The notes under the pieces were generated by a model. It saw only the letters and a program-made list of their open reading frames with translations. It did no database searches and had not been told where the DNA came from. From positions 1 through 26,105 of the IMG/VR virus record IMGVR_UViG_3300050821_015430: 26,105 bases of DNA. One strand, 5' to 3'. Origin of the DNA: a virus. The translations under genes were made by a program, and so were the position numbers. Position 1 is the stretch's first letter. The number at the start of each line of letters is the position of its first letter. This document shows, piece by piece, positions 1 to 7,340 of the stretch.

Positions 1-495
1 GTTGCCACTAGGGCCCGCCGTCGTGCAGGTAGCCGTTACGGAGCCGCTAAGGAGCCCGGCGGCGATGGCTAGGTTAACATCGGAGGTAAAAACGAGCCCG
101 CTCCCGGCGCTTTGCACCGTCGTCCCCGCCGGGACGACCTGGGTAACGGCGTAGGTCTTATCTAGGGTAAAGTCGAGCGTCGTTACCGCCGGGGAAGCTG
201 GAAGCCGTTCGGTATTAAAAAACATGCCCAGCGCATCCAGGAACCCGCCTAGGGAATAAGGCAGGAGATTCATTTTGGCGCTTTGGTCGATGAGCTGCCG
301 TTCCTGCACGAGATAGGCGACTAGGGAATAGAGAAAGTTAGTCCGCCGGTCGGCTAAGGTTAGGTTAAGCGTCTCTCCCGTCGCCTCGTACCAAGCGTTC
401 TGAAATCCACTTACCACCGCCGCCTGCAGCGCGGCGACGTCCACGTTACAAAAGGAGATCGGAGGTAAATTGGCAAACGGGTCGGCGACGGCCAT
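1..495 (-). CDS. J: Baseplate assembly protein J (partial, N-terminal 165 codons)
   Basis: This reading frame starts at the ATG at 495 and runs off the left edge without a stop, so only the N-terminal half is present. The translation matches the P2 gpJ / Mu gp47 baseplate-wedge family. It has an N-terminal PPISFCNVD segment, then a helical part with QERQLIDQSAKMNLLPYSLG, then LGMFFNTERLPASPAVTTLDF, and a VVPAGTTVQSAGSGLVFTSD stretch typical of the following beta-rich domain. In this family the protein forms the baseplate wedge together with W and I. The start lies 6 nt after an AGTATTTCT box (502-510), which replaces any Shine-Dalgarno sequence. The gene diverges from the plus-strand gpU gene at 555. 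The family call is secure by pattern; the missing C-terminus cannot be judged. Confidence 0.85.
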   Translation of the reverse strand, partial: MAVADPFANLPPISFCNVDVAALQAAVVSGFQNAWYEATGETLNLTLADRRTNFLYSLVAYLVQERQLIDQSAKMNLLPYSLGGFLDALGMFFNTERLPASPAVTTLDFTLDKTYAVTQVVPAGTTVQSAGSGLVFTSDVNLAIAAGLLSGSVTATCTTAGPSGN

Positions 496-501
496 ACCCC
501 G

Positions 502-510
502 AGAAATACT
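502..510 (-). promoter_or_regulatory. Late box AGTATTTCT upstream of gpJ
   Basis: Read on the minus strand, this nine-base element ends 6 nt before the gpJ ATG. It is one of eleven copies of RGTAWWTCT next to late-gene starts. It forms a divergent pair with the plus-strand copy at 538-546; the two make an inverted repeat (AGAAATACTT / AAGTATTTCT) with a 26-nt spacer. Confidence 0.6.
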
Positions 511-537
511 TCGGTCCCCTAAGCCCTAGGCGCGGGA

Positions 538-546
538 AGTATTTCT
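538..546 (+). promoter_or_regulatory. Late box AGTATTTCT upstream of gpU
   Basis: Plus-strand copy of the RGTAWWTCT element, ending 8 nt before the ATG at 555. It is the only clear copy on the plus strand, and it precedes the first gene of the only plus-strand tail gene pair, so the box follows the gene orientation. Confidence 0.6.
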
Positions 547-554
547 AGGCCGCA

Positions 555-1253
555 ATGACGGGAGCACTCGGACCGGTAATCTTTAGTGGCGGACTCGGAA
601 GCATGAATGACTTCCACGCCATAAACAAGCATCGGAAAGAGACATTCATTAAACACAGAGTCATCCAGGCCAACGATTTAATCGAATCCACCGGCTCCGA
701 CCCGATCGAGCTATCGATCGAGATGCATTTCCATGCCCCCTATACCCTGGGCCCCGGCATTGCCCTAAGCGCGCTAGAGGCGCTGCAGGCGGCCAAGATA
801 CCCGTCCCGCTAATCATCGGCTCCACCCCGGTCGGGCGCGGTTTCCTTACCCTTTTCGTTATCGAGGAGATCTCGATCAAGATGTCGAAGTTTATCGCCG
901 GTTCCGTTATCATCGGAGATATCGATGTTAAGTTATTAGAATATCCCAACGCCTTCGGCCTGGCCGGGCCGCTCTCCGCCCTAGGCGGCGCGCTCCCGGG
1001 ATTATCTAACGCCGTCGCCTCCCTAACCAATATCGTCTCCCCCTTCGCCGGGATCGTTAACCTGGCCGGGGCGGTCACCGCCCCCCTTACCGCCGGGATC
1101 GGCGTGCTTAAGACGATAGCCGGTGCTAGCCCCGCCGCCGCTATTACCTCCCTCGTCTCTTCGCTTAAACCGGGTTCCGCCGTTTCCATTACCGCCGCCT
1201 CGGCCGCGACGGTGCAAACCGCCCTAGCCAATATCCGAAAAGCCGGATTTTAA
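555..1253 (+). CDS. U: P2 gpU-like tail completion protein
   Basis: A 232-residue protein. Residues about 48-135 resemble the P2 gpU family: PIELSIEMHFHAPYTLG is followed by a helix (ALSALEALQAAKIPVPLII) and then by GFLTLFVIEEISIKMSKF and an IDVKLLEYPN strand. In P2-like phages gpU caps the tail tube at the head-proximal end. P2 gpU is about 160 residues, so this copy has an unusual C-terminal extension of about 95 residues rich in Ala, Leu, Gly and Ser, with strongly hydrophobic stretches. The gene is on the plus strand whereas the rest of the tail genes are on the minus strand. It is followed 2 nt later by the gpW gene and starts 8 nt after a late box. The family call rests on the core pattern only. 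Confidence 0.65.
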   Translation: MTGALGPVIFSGGLGSMNDFHAINKHRKETFIKHRVIQANDLIESTGSDPIELSIEMHFHAPYTLGPGIALSALEALQAAKIPVPLIIGSTPVGRGFLTLFVIEEISIKMSKFIAGSVIIGDIDVKLLEYPNAFGLAGPLSALGGALPGLSNAVASLTNIVSPFAGIVNLAGAVTAPLTAGIGVLKTIAGASPAAAITSLVSSLKPGSAVSITAASAATVQTALANIRKAGF

Positions 1254-1255
1254 GC

Positions 1256-1732
1256 ATGATCGTTTACAAAAGCTTCTCCGCCTTCGCCGGTAATACCAAG
1301 TACCTCGTCGACGGAGCCTTCCAGTGGGACATGGAGGTGCTCGAAAACTCGGTCGAGCTAGTCCTTTCGAACGTCTTTAACATCCTGGCTACCCCCTTCG
1401 GCACCCAGCCGCTTTTGCGGGCCTTCGGGCTCTCCATGCGTTGGATTGATCAGCCCGGATCGTTAGGCATTATGCAGGCCCGCACCGCCGCCCTTCTCTC
1501 CATCTCGATCTGGGAGCCGAGGGCCCATGTGCGCGCCCTGGACTTTATCCTGAACCCGGGGGACGTCATGGCCGGGATCTACGACGTGCGGATCGAGCTA
1601 GAGGTCGATTTAAGCTTGCCGGTCAATACGGCTCTCTTTGCCCCGCCCGCCCCGGTGAATACCTGGGTACTCGACGCGCCTTTCGACGGGGTTACCGTGC
1701 CGACCGCTATGCAAGAGCTACTAACCTTATAG
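1256..1732 (+). CDS. W: gpW / gp25-like baseplate wedge protein
   Basis: A 158-residue protein with the gp25/gpW signature. It has FQWDMEVLENSVELVLSNVF, then ILATPFGTQPLLRAFGLSM (the conserved T..G.....P.FG pattern), then ARTAALLSISIWEPRAHVR, where WEPR matches the family's terminal helix-strand motif, and a VRIELEVDL strand. In P2 and T4 relatives it is a structural component of the baseplate wedge, next to J. Residues after about 125 are a Pro-rich tail. The gene begins 2 nt after gpU on the plus strand, with no box or clear Shine-Dalgarno sequence of its own, so it is probably translationally coupled to gpU. It converges on the minus-strand gene ending at 1890. Confidence 0.8.
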   Translation: MIVYKSFSAFAGNTKYLVDGAFQWDMEVLENSVELVLSNVFNILATPFGTQPLLRAFGLSMRWIDQPGSLGIMQARTAALLSISIWEPRAHVRALDFILNPGDVMAGIYDVRIELEVDLSLPVNTALFAPPAPVNTWVLDAPFDGVTVPTAMQELLTL

Positions 1733-1776
1733 AAAGCGTCCTAGAACGTCGTATAAGCCCGCAGGAGCGTTTTCTA
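1730..1776. terminator. Imperfect stem-loop between convergent transcripts
   Basis: TAGAAAGCGTCCT (starting at the gpW stop) can pair with AGGAGCGTTTTCTA near 1763-1776, giving about 13 pairs including two G-U wobbles and one bulged A. It lies between the ends of gpW (plus) and the 1890-2180 gene (minus), the place for a two-way terminator. There is no long T tract on either side, so termination is only inferred. The rest of the gap to 1889 holds no reading frame that I would call. Confidence 0.35.
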
Positions 1777-1889
1777 GGCACCTTTCCGCTAAAATCTATC
1801 GGCTCGCGTGCTCCCGTAAGCTTAAATCGACTTTTAGCCCTCCTACATCCTAGCTCGATATCGCAAACCAGCTATAACTAACTGGCCCA

Positions 1890-2180
1890 TTAATGGTTGA
1901 CAGGCTCTTTTTTAGGTTGTTTTTCGGATTGCTGTGTGCCGTTAATCCGGCGGTCCCAGGTGTTTAATCCGGCTAAACCGAAAACGAGGGCCGTCAGGCT
2001 TTGGAAATAGGGCACGATAAATTTGGCTTCCTGTAGGCTTTCCGACCAGCTGGCCGCCCAGTGGGGGGGCTGGAAAGAATCGGAGACGATCCGCACGATT
2101 AGGACTAGTAAAGGTATGCTTAAAAAGAGGATGACTGTTCCCCAGCAAAGCATTCTTCGCCATAGCGGTTCTACCGGCAT
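1890..2180 (-). CDS. Small two-helix membrane protein in the tail module
   Basis: A 96-residue protein with two predicted membrane segments, about residues 12-33 (WGTVILFLSIPLLVLIVRIV) and 60-76 (LTALVFGLAGL), a Trp-rich linker between them, and a charged Lys/Gln-rich C-terminal tail. It sits between the spike gene (V) and the inverted U-W pair. A holin or another lysis accessory would fit the size and topology, but nothing in the sequence proves this and no endolysin is visible beside it. The bases before the ATG (AAGTAATTAAGAGAAT) loosely recall the late box but do not match its consensus. Confidence 0.6.
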   Translation of the reverse strand: MPVEPLWRRMLCWGTVILFLSIPLLVLIVRIVSDSFQPPHWAASWSESLQEAKFIVPYFQSLTALVFGLAGLNTWDRRINGTQQSEKQPKKEPVNH

Positions 2181-2202
2181 ATTCTCTTAATTACTTCACG
2201 TT

Positions 2203-2847
2203 TTAATCCGGGGGGCCGTGCCCTCCGGCGAAATGGGCGAACTGTTTAAACTCGGAGGTGCCGTCGACGGTTAATGTGCCAATAATGTGTACGTTGCCCG
2301 CCTTATCGATCGTCGTCCCATTTAAGGAAATCGAAGGGGCGGTAATCGTAGCCGTCCCGCCGACCTGCGCCGTTAAATCGCCGCCCACGGTCAAATGCCA
2401 GGTCCCCCCGCTATAACTAATCGTATCTCCGTTTATGGAGAGATGGAGGGATTGCACCCCGGCAATAGTTAGAGTGCCGGATTGCGGCTCGTGCTCGAAG
2501 TAGGCCCCATTCTCCGTGGCCAGAGCGATGGCGTCGATCGAATTAGGCACGAAAACCGGGTTATTGCCCGTCCCGTTAGCCGCAATGACGATGCCTTGCT
2601 CCACCCCGGTCGGGAAATGTAGCGTCGTAACGTTATCCCCGATGCGGGGGCAAAAGTGAAAGGCCGCTCCCGCCGCTCCCGGCTGACCCACCGAAATCCA
2701 GGTACTCGTTACCCCCCGGTCGGGATAGGAGACCATGACCTCCGGGCCGTAGAGCCCGTTGCGCCGGTCGACCACGGTGCCGTTGCGGATAAGGTTACCG
2801 AAAACCGCCTCCTCCCCCGCCGAGCCGTAATCTTCGTCCGTATGCAT
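2203..2847 (-). CDS. V: P2 gpV-like baseplate spike protein
   Basis: A 214-residue protein, close to the length of P2 gpV. It has the expected order: a short N-terminal helix (GSAGEEAVFGNLIRNGTV), an OB-fold-like region (residues about 30-90, with PEVMVSYPDRGVTSTWIS and FHFCPRIGDNVTTLHFPTG), then a repetitive beta-helix region (LTIAGVQSLHLSINGDTI, DLTAQVGGTATITAPSISL, THIS-type strands ending IIGTLTVDG). Such proteins form the trimeric membrane-piercing spike at the centre of the baseplate. The C-terminus ends HFAGGHGPPD. Two His residues are close together there, but I cannot confirm a metal-binding tip. It starts 4 nt after the stop of the preceding gene. Confidence 0.85.
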   Translation of the reverse strand: MHTDEDYGSAGEEAVFGNLIRNGTVVDRRNGLYGPEVMVSYPDRGVTSTWISVGQPGAAGAAFHFCPRIGDNVTTLHFPTGVEQGIVIAANGTGNNPVFVPNSIDAIALATENGAYFEHEPQSGTLTIAGVQSLHLSINGDTISYSGGTWHLTVGGDLTAQVGGTATITAPSISLNGTTIDKAGNVHIIGTLTVDGTSEFKQFAHFAGGHGPPD

Positions 2848-2851
2848 CGTT

Positions 2852-3394
2852 TTAACCCGGCTTGGCCGGTTCCTGCAGCGCTTTAGCTAACCAGGGGTCG
2901 TTCCAGGTCATGCTTTCCGGTAGCGGGTTGTGCCCCCCGAGGGAATCGTTCTTTACCAGGGCCGCCGTCGTCTTGGGGGTAACCGGCCCGGCGGGTAACA
3001 CAGGGGGCGGCTCCGGTTTCGTTAGTTCGATCTCCATGCGGGAACCGCTCTTGCCCTGAAAGGTAAAAACCACCTCGTTGACGCACCAGTTGCCGTCGAA
3101 GTTTTTGCCGAAACCCTGCAGGGTATAGACCAGGCCCTCCTCCATCTTAGGGTCGAAGGGAAGCTCCATGCGGGGACATTGGCGGCGTTTGCGGTTTTTC
3201 TGGCTCAGTAGATTTTTAGCCGCCGCGTTGTGGGCGGCAATGGCGTTGGCGTCCCCCTCGTTGGGCGAAGTACCCGGCTTATCCTGCCCATTCTTGACCT
3301 CCTCCGGTAGGGCCGTCGGATCGTAGGGTGCCACCGGTTTCCCCGGCGAGGGCGGGAGGGGAGTCCAAACCACCGGATAAACACTAAAGGCCAT
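2852..3394 (-). CDS. C-terminal part of a gpD-like baseplate hub protein (split gene)
   Basis: A 180-residue protein. After a Pro-rich N-terminus, residues about 48-126 match the C-terminal end of the P2 gpD / gp27-like hub family: a helix DANAIAAHNAAAKNLL, a segment MELPFDPKMEEGLVYTLQGF, then GKNFDGNWCVNEVVFTFQG and MEIELTKPEPP. In usual gpD proteins this domain is continuous with the part encoded by 3401-4297. The two frames are in phase, separated only by one TAA and two further codons. A good Shine-Dalgarno (GGAGG, 10 nt before the ATG) allows independent translation. The N-terminal linker YDPTALPE echoes FDPTAMPE at the end of the upstream gene, which suggests that a duplication created the split. 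Confidence 0.65.
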   Translation of the reverse strand: MAFSVYPVVWTPLPPSPGKPVAPYDPTALPEEVKNGQDKPGTSPNEGDANAIAAHNAAAKNLLSQKNRKRRQCPRMELPFDPKMEEGLVYTLQGFGKNFDGNWCVNEVVFTFQGKSGSRMEIELTKPEPPPVLPAGPVTPKTTAALVKNDSLGGHNPLPESMTWNDPWLAKALQEPAKPG

Positions 3395-3400
3395 TTCTTT

Positions 3401-4297
3401 TTAACCTCCCTCCGGCGGTTCCGGCATGGCCGTCGGGTCGAAGGGAGCCCCTTCCGTGAGCGGTTTCTTGGTGACGTTATGTGTAGGGCCCGGCTCCTTA
3501 GAGGCCGCGTCGGCCTGGCCGGTGGTTACCTTGCCGGTGCGCACATCCTTAGAGGAGACGACGGCGTGGCTATAGGTATCCTCCACGTCGTCGGCCAGCC
3601 GGTAGGAGATAATCCCCCGCCCCTTAATCCCTCCCCGGTTGCCCGGGCTGGGGGCGACGATAATCCCCACCGGCGGGGCGTGCTCGATCTCCTGCATGCT
3701 CACGATGGTAAGCACCTTGCCCTTGCCGTTATCCTTCACCTTATAGGAGAGGTCGTACTGGCGGCAGAATTTTTCGAGGAAGACGGCGTCGCTCTGGTTG
3801 TGCTGGTCGGCCCGGGGCACGGGCGGGTTCACCGAGGTGCGATAATCCAGCGTCATATGGTTATCCTTAGCGACCTGACCGGCGATGGTCTTGAGGTCGG
3901 TGCCCGTGGCCGAACGGCTCTTGCGGGTTAGCCGGAAGCCGGTAGAGGGGGGAATGGAGGTCGCCGTAATAATAACCGTCCCGCCCCGATCCTTGCTCTG
4001 CTCGATCTCCACCCGGGAGATCTCCATTTGCGTCGCGTCGCTAATTAAATGCTCGCCGGGATAGTTCCAATTGTAGGTCTCGACCTGGAGCTGTAGGGTC
4101 TGCTTGGTTAGGATGTTATAGTTGAGCCGGAAATAGCCCTCCGGATCGGCCAGGGCGATGGAGATGGTATCCGCCCGCTTATCGTTGCCGATGCCTCTCT
4201 TCCAACTAAGATTGGTAATCGAGGGCACCCAATCCGCGCTGACGTTCTTCCCGGCATAGGTAATAATCGGATTAGCCTGTCTAACCAAGGGGATCAT
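3401..4297 (-). CDS. D: gpD-like baseplate hub / late control protein D (N-terminal part)
   Basis: A 298-residue protein of the P2 gpD family. It has an N-terminal domain with SWKRGIGNDKRADTISIALADPEGYF, a central TLQLQVETYNW and MEISRVEIEQSKDRGGTVIITATSIP segment, then FLEKFCRQYDLSYKVKDNGK and SYRLADDVEDTYSHAVVSS. P2 gpD is near 390 residues. Here the usual last domain is missing and is encoded by the next gene (2852-3394). The protein forms the hub that links tube to spike. A TAGGAAATT sequence before the ATG is a weak Shine-Dalgarno. The gene ends in a Gly-Gly pair followed by TAA, with the downstream part in phase. Confidence 0.8.
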   Translation of the reverse strand: MIPLVRQANPIITYAGKNVSADWVPSITNLSWKRGIGNDKRADTISIALADPEGYFRLNYNILTKQTLQLQVETYNWNYPGEHLISDATQMEISRVEIEQSKDRGGTVIITATSIPPSTGFRLTRKSRSATGTDLKTIAGQVAKDNHMTLDYRTSVNPPVPRADQHNQSDAVFLEKFCRQYDLSYKVKDNGKGKVLTIVSMQEIEHAPPVGIIVAPSPGNRGGIKGRGIISYRLADDVEDTYSHAVVSSKDVRTGKVTTGQADAASKEPGPTHNVTKKPLTEGAPFDPTAMPEPPEGG

Positions 4298-4303
4298 AAT
4301 TTC

Positions 4304-4534
4304 CTAGAAGAGAGCGGCGGTAAGGTTCCAGGGTTGCACGGCCACGTTGCTAGCTACGGCCACCCTCGGGATAAGCAGGATCTCCCCGCTATCGAAAAAG
4401 ACGATCGTGTTCAGGGCCGGGTTGGCCCGCATTAGCACGTTGGCGTAGCGCTCCGCCCCGTAGAGCTTGAGCGCCACCTGATCCCAGGTCTCGTCCTGCT
4501 CCGTGGCGTAGATGGTAAAGGTTTGGTAAGCCAT
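4304..4534 (-). CDS. X: P2 gpX-like tail protein with LysM-like fold
   Basis: A 76-residue protein matching the gpX family of small tail proteins. It begins YQTFTIYATEQDETWDQVAL, followed by KLYGAERYANVLMRANPALN and GEILLIPRVAV, the LysM-like pattern of a strand, two helices and a closing strand with IP. In P2-like phages it lies next to D and U and is thought to sit at the baseplate hub. Here it precedes gpD by 6 nt and is in phase with it (one TAG between). The upstream sequence GTTTACCCGCGTTT is neither a Shine-Dalgarno nor a match to the late box. Confidence 0.8.
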   Translation of the reverse strand: MAYQTFTIYATEQDETWDQVALKLYGAERYANVLMRANPALNTIVFFDSGEILLIPRVAVASNVAVQPWNLTAALF

Positions 4535-4551
4535 AAACGCGGGTAAACGCT

Positions 4552-7134
4552 TTAAACCACCGCCGCCCGGCTCCGGCGGGTATGCAAGACCCTCTCCACC
4601 GCGTCGGCGATGGCCTCCGGGTCGGCGTTGCCCTGCACGGTAATGTTAATCGTCGTACTACCGAGCCCCGCCGCTCCCGCCCCGGATAAAGGCAAAATCG
4701 CCTCTGGCCCGCTCTCCCCGATTAACGCCCGGGTAGGCCGTTTTACGATCCCGCCCAGCGCCCCCCGGAAGACGTCCACGTTGTATGGGTCTCGGGACCC
4801 GCTGCGATCTGCAAATCTCCAGGTCCGCCCGTACTCGTCGGTAAACATCTGGCCCGGCGAGACGCCGTACTTCGCCTGCGCCGCGTAACCGAGCGCCACA
4901 TCTCCCGCCCGCAAAGGCCCGGTAATGCCCGGGAATGCGCCGACATGGTGGTAGGAATTCCAGTCGTAGGTCGGTCCCCCCGGCTGGTCTCCGGGAACGG
5001 AAGGCCCGTACTCGGTAAAGTGGGCCCCGGTAACCGCCCCGGAAAATCCGCCCGCACCCATGCCGAAGACGCCCCCGGCGAAGTTAAGCGCCGCTAGCTG
5101 ACCGAGGGATTCGGTGACCTTATCGAGCGCCGCGTTAAAATGGACGAAATCGTTGCCGGTGGTCTTCTCGACCGCCTCGTTGAGCTTCTTTTGCGCCTCC
5201 GACCCTTCCTTCAGCACCTTGTTATGTTCTTCCAGGGCCTTGGCCGCCCTCTCCCTCTCCCTCGTCGCATCCTTTCTTAAATCCTCCTCGCTCATTCCCT
5301 CCGGGGAAATAACGCTCCAATCGTACTTATCCGTCTTAGGGTCGTAATAAGGGGGTTTAACCACCTTATCGAACAGGTGCCCAACCGCCGTGGCGGTTAC
5401 GGCGGCGATGGTGGCAAAGATGGTGGCCCCCGCCGCCGAGCCGAGAAAGAAATTCTCTAAGAGAACGGGGATAGTGGCCTCATTTTTCGCCTGCACCGCC
5501 TCCCGGACGATTTCGTCGAGACCTTTACCCCCGGTGGCGGCGGCCCCCGCCGCTCGCACGGCGGCAGTCATCTTGGCCAGCATCCCGAGAAAGGTTAAAA
5601 AAACCGTACCCAGGGCTATGGTCGTTTCCGCCAGCCACTTGGTAATATTAATCGCAATCAGGGCTTCGAAACCGAAAATAGCCTTATCTATCCACTTCTT
5701 TACATCGTCGGGGTGGTCAACGAACCATTGGAAGGCATCGGTAATCTTGGTAAGGATATCCTGGCTAAGCTTGGTCGCCTTGTCCAACCAGGTACGCCCC
5801 GCCTCCGTCATAAAGCGGGCCATGATGACCTGGGTGTGCTCCTTATTCCACATCGGGCGGGGCTCCTTCTCGAATAACTCCACGCCGCCGGTAATCGCCT
5901 TCCATAAGCCCTCGAACATAGTCTTAAGCCGGTTAACCACCGGGGTATTGGCCAGCGCATCCCAGAGGTTCTTTATCATGGCCCCCCACTGCTTCCCGGT
6001 ATCGATCATGGACTTGAAGACGTCCGTGAAGTTGATCTTGTCTAGCCAATCGTTAATCTCGTCGGCGATCGGGGAGATAACCTTCTCGAAGAATTCCCCG
6101 ATCTTATTCTCGAAGTCTTCCCAGTGTTCCCCGAAGCGATAGAACATCCCCTCCATGCCCTCCATATGCGCTTTTATTAAGGGGAAGCCCTTATTTTCCC
6201 CCAGCTCCAGAATGGCCTTATTCAGCGCGTCGATCCCCTTCGCCCCGGCCAGCGCCCCCCCGGTAACCTCTCCCGTGCGCCGGGAGACCTTAGCCGGAGC
6301 GAAAGCGGCCGCCATCTGGGTAATCGGAATGCCGGTATCCGCCGCGATCTGTTGCAGGAGGGCGGTGCCCATGCCCCCGCCCCGGCCTATGCCCGCGATG
6401 GCCGTAGGCCGCACCCGCCCGGCGGCCAGCATAGGCCCTAGCTTGCCGTAGGCGGCCATAGTGGCTTGCGCGCCCGCTTCCGTGCCCCCGCCTACTCCGA
6501 TAAGCGCCATGGCCATCCGCTCCGCCGCCTCCGGGGTACGAAAGCGGTCGCTACGGGCGAGCTGCGTCATTATGCGCATGGCCTCCTCGTGCCCCACCCG
6601 GGCTCGTCCGGAGATCCGCTCGGCGGCCTCCTCGTACTCCGGCGCTTGCGCTCCCCGGCCCCGCCCGGTCAAGGTAGCCCGCAAAGTGGCCGCCTCCGTT
6701 TCCCGGGCCCGGTGCACCTCGATCCCTTTCTTAAGAAGTTCCTCCCCAACCAGTGCTCCGCCCGCCGCACTTAAGACCCCGCTTATCCCGATCCATTCCA
6801 GGGGCTTATTTATCTGCTCGACGAAGGACTTATAGCTCTCCTTCATCTTCTCCATGGCCTCGTGCATCTTCTTTTGCGTTTCCTTGGCCGCCTCGGCCAT
6901 GTGCTTAAAGGCCTCCTTAAAGGAGTGATCCATGGATTCGGCGGATTTCTTCGCCTCCTTCCTCGCCCCGTCGAAGGTCTCCTTATAGGCCCGGCCCATA
7001 ACGGCGTTAATGGTGCGGGCGGTCGCGCCCTGCTTCTTTAGGAGGTCCTCCAAGTCCTTAAACATCTTCAGGACCTCCGGCTTAATCTTGCCGCCGAGGA
7101 GAATATCGAAACTAACGTCCGAAGCCGCTGCCAT
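4552..7134 (-). CDS. Tail tape measure protein
   Basis: An 860-residue protein. The N-terminal 100 residues are Lys/Glu/Met-rich and helical (coiled coil). Residues about 160-300 hold the tail-fibre-independent helical core with Gly-rich stretches. Two hydrophobic segments near residues 495-525 (ITKWLAETTIALGTVFLTFL) and 575-595 may insert in the host membrane. The C-terminus has the classic tape-measure motif GGIVKRPTRALIGESGPEAI, followed by INITVQG and a short helix. Residues about 705-790 form an unusual insert (ITGPLRAGDVALGYAAQAKY ... ADRSGSRDPYNVDVF) that looks like a compact beta domain. It is preceded by the chaperone frameshift ORF and by a GGTATTTCT late box 7 nt before the ATG. 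The protein sets tail length and occupies the tube lumen. Confidence 0.9.
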   Translation of the reverse strand: MAAASDVSFDILLGGKIKPEVLKMFKDLEDLLKKQGATARTINAVMGRAYKETFDGARKEAKKSAESMDHSFKEAFKHMAEAAKETQKKMHEAMEKMKESYKSFVEQINKPLEWIGISGVLSAAGGALVGEELLKKGIEVHRARETEAATLRATLTGRGRGAQAPEYEEAAERISGRARVGHEEAMRIMTQLARSDRFRTPEAAERMAMALIGVGGGTEAGAQATMAAYGKLGPMLAAGRVRPTAIAGIGRGGGMGTALLQQIAADTGIPITQMAAAFAPAKVSRRTGEVTGGALAGAKGIDALNKAILELGENKGFPLIKAHMEGMEGMFYRFGEHWEDFENKIGEFFEKVISPIADEINDWLDKINFTDVFKSMIDTGKQWGAMIKNLWDALANTPVVNRLKTMFEGLWKAITGGVELFEKEPRPMWNKEHTQVIMARFMTEAGRTWLDKATKLSQDILTKITDAFQWFVDHPDDVKKWIDKAIFGFEALIAINITKWLAETTIALGTVFLTFLGMLAKMTAAVRAAGAAATGGKGLDEIVREAVQAKNEATIPVLLENFFLGSAAGATIFATIAAVTATAVGHLFDKVVKPPYYDPKTDKYDWSVISPEGMSEEDLRKDATRERERAAKALEEHNKVLKEGSEAQKKLNEAVEKTTGNDFVHFNAALDKVTESLGQLAALNFAGGVFGMGAGGFSGAVTGAHFTEYGPSVPGDQPGGPTYDWNSYHHVGAFPGITGPLRAGDVALGYAAQAKYGVSPGQMFTDEYGRTWRFADRSGSRDPYNVDVFRGALGGIVKRPTRALIGESGPEAILPLSGAGAAGLGSTTINITVQGNADPEAIADAVERVLHTRRSRAAVV

Positions 7135-7141
7135 ACGCGGG

Positions 7142-7150
7142 AGAAATACC
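7142..7150 (-). promoter_or_regulatory. Late box GGTATTTCT upstream of the tape measure gene
   Basis: Minus-strand copy of RGTAWWTCT, ending 7 nt before the ATG at 7134. Flanking CGGG and CCCG could pair and present the box in a small loop. Confidence 0.55.
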
Positions 7151-7159
7151 CGAGGAGGA

Positions 7160-7340
7160 CTATTCCGGCGGGGTCAGTAGCTCGGCGAGGGTAAGGCTCC
7201 ACTCGACCGCCTCGTCGAGCGGTAAGCTTAACCAGTGCTCTACGGTCGGCGCGTGATGCGCCAGGCTTAGATAGAGCTTACGCCAGATAGCCGACGGATC
7301 GCCCTCGGGATCTACTCCGTCTTCGCGCTCTTCCCGCCCG
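7160..7340 (-). CDS. Tail assembly chaperone -1 frameshift extension (gpE'-like)
   Basis: In the -1 frame relative to the 7312-7725 gene, a frame stays open past that gene's TAG and encodes EDGVDPEGDPSAIWRKLYLS, LAHHAPTVEHWLSLPLDEA and VEWSLTLAELLTPPE, ending at a TAG at 7160-7162. It has no ATG or GTG start of its own near the overlap. This is the position, and the W..LP.DE pattern, of the frameshifted second chaperone of P2 (E') and similar phages. A shift would give a fusion of about 188 residues. No perfect heptanucleotide slip site is present. Candidate slips are the TTTTC runs at 7347-7351 and 7340-7344. The left coordinate of the overlap is approximate. Confidence 0.65.

Noticed and set aside
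740-1231. Minus-strand frame of 163 codons over gpU
   Set aside because: It would restore minus orientation, but its translation is Arg/Pro/Ala-rich without any recognisable domain, whereas the plus frame matches gpU.
1730-1776. Recombination site for a U-W invertible switch
   Set aside because: The stem-loop does not match the sequence at the other end of the inverted segment beyond a short AGAAA run, and no invertase gene is in the window.
5390-6142. Plus-strand frame of 250 codons over the tape measure gene
   Set aside because: Antisense to a well supported tape measure protein; no family-like pattern and no start signal.
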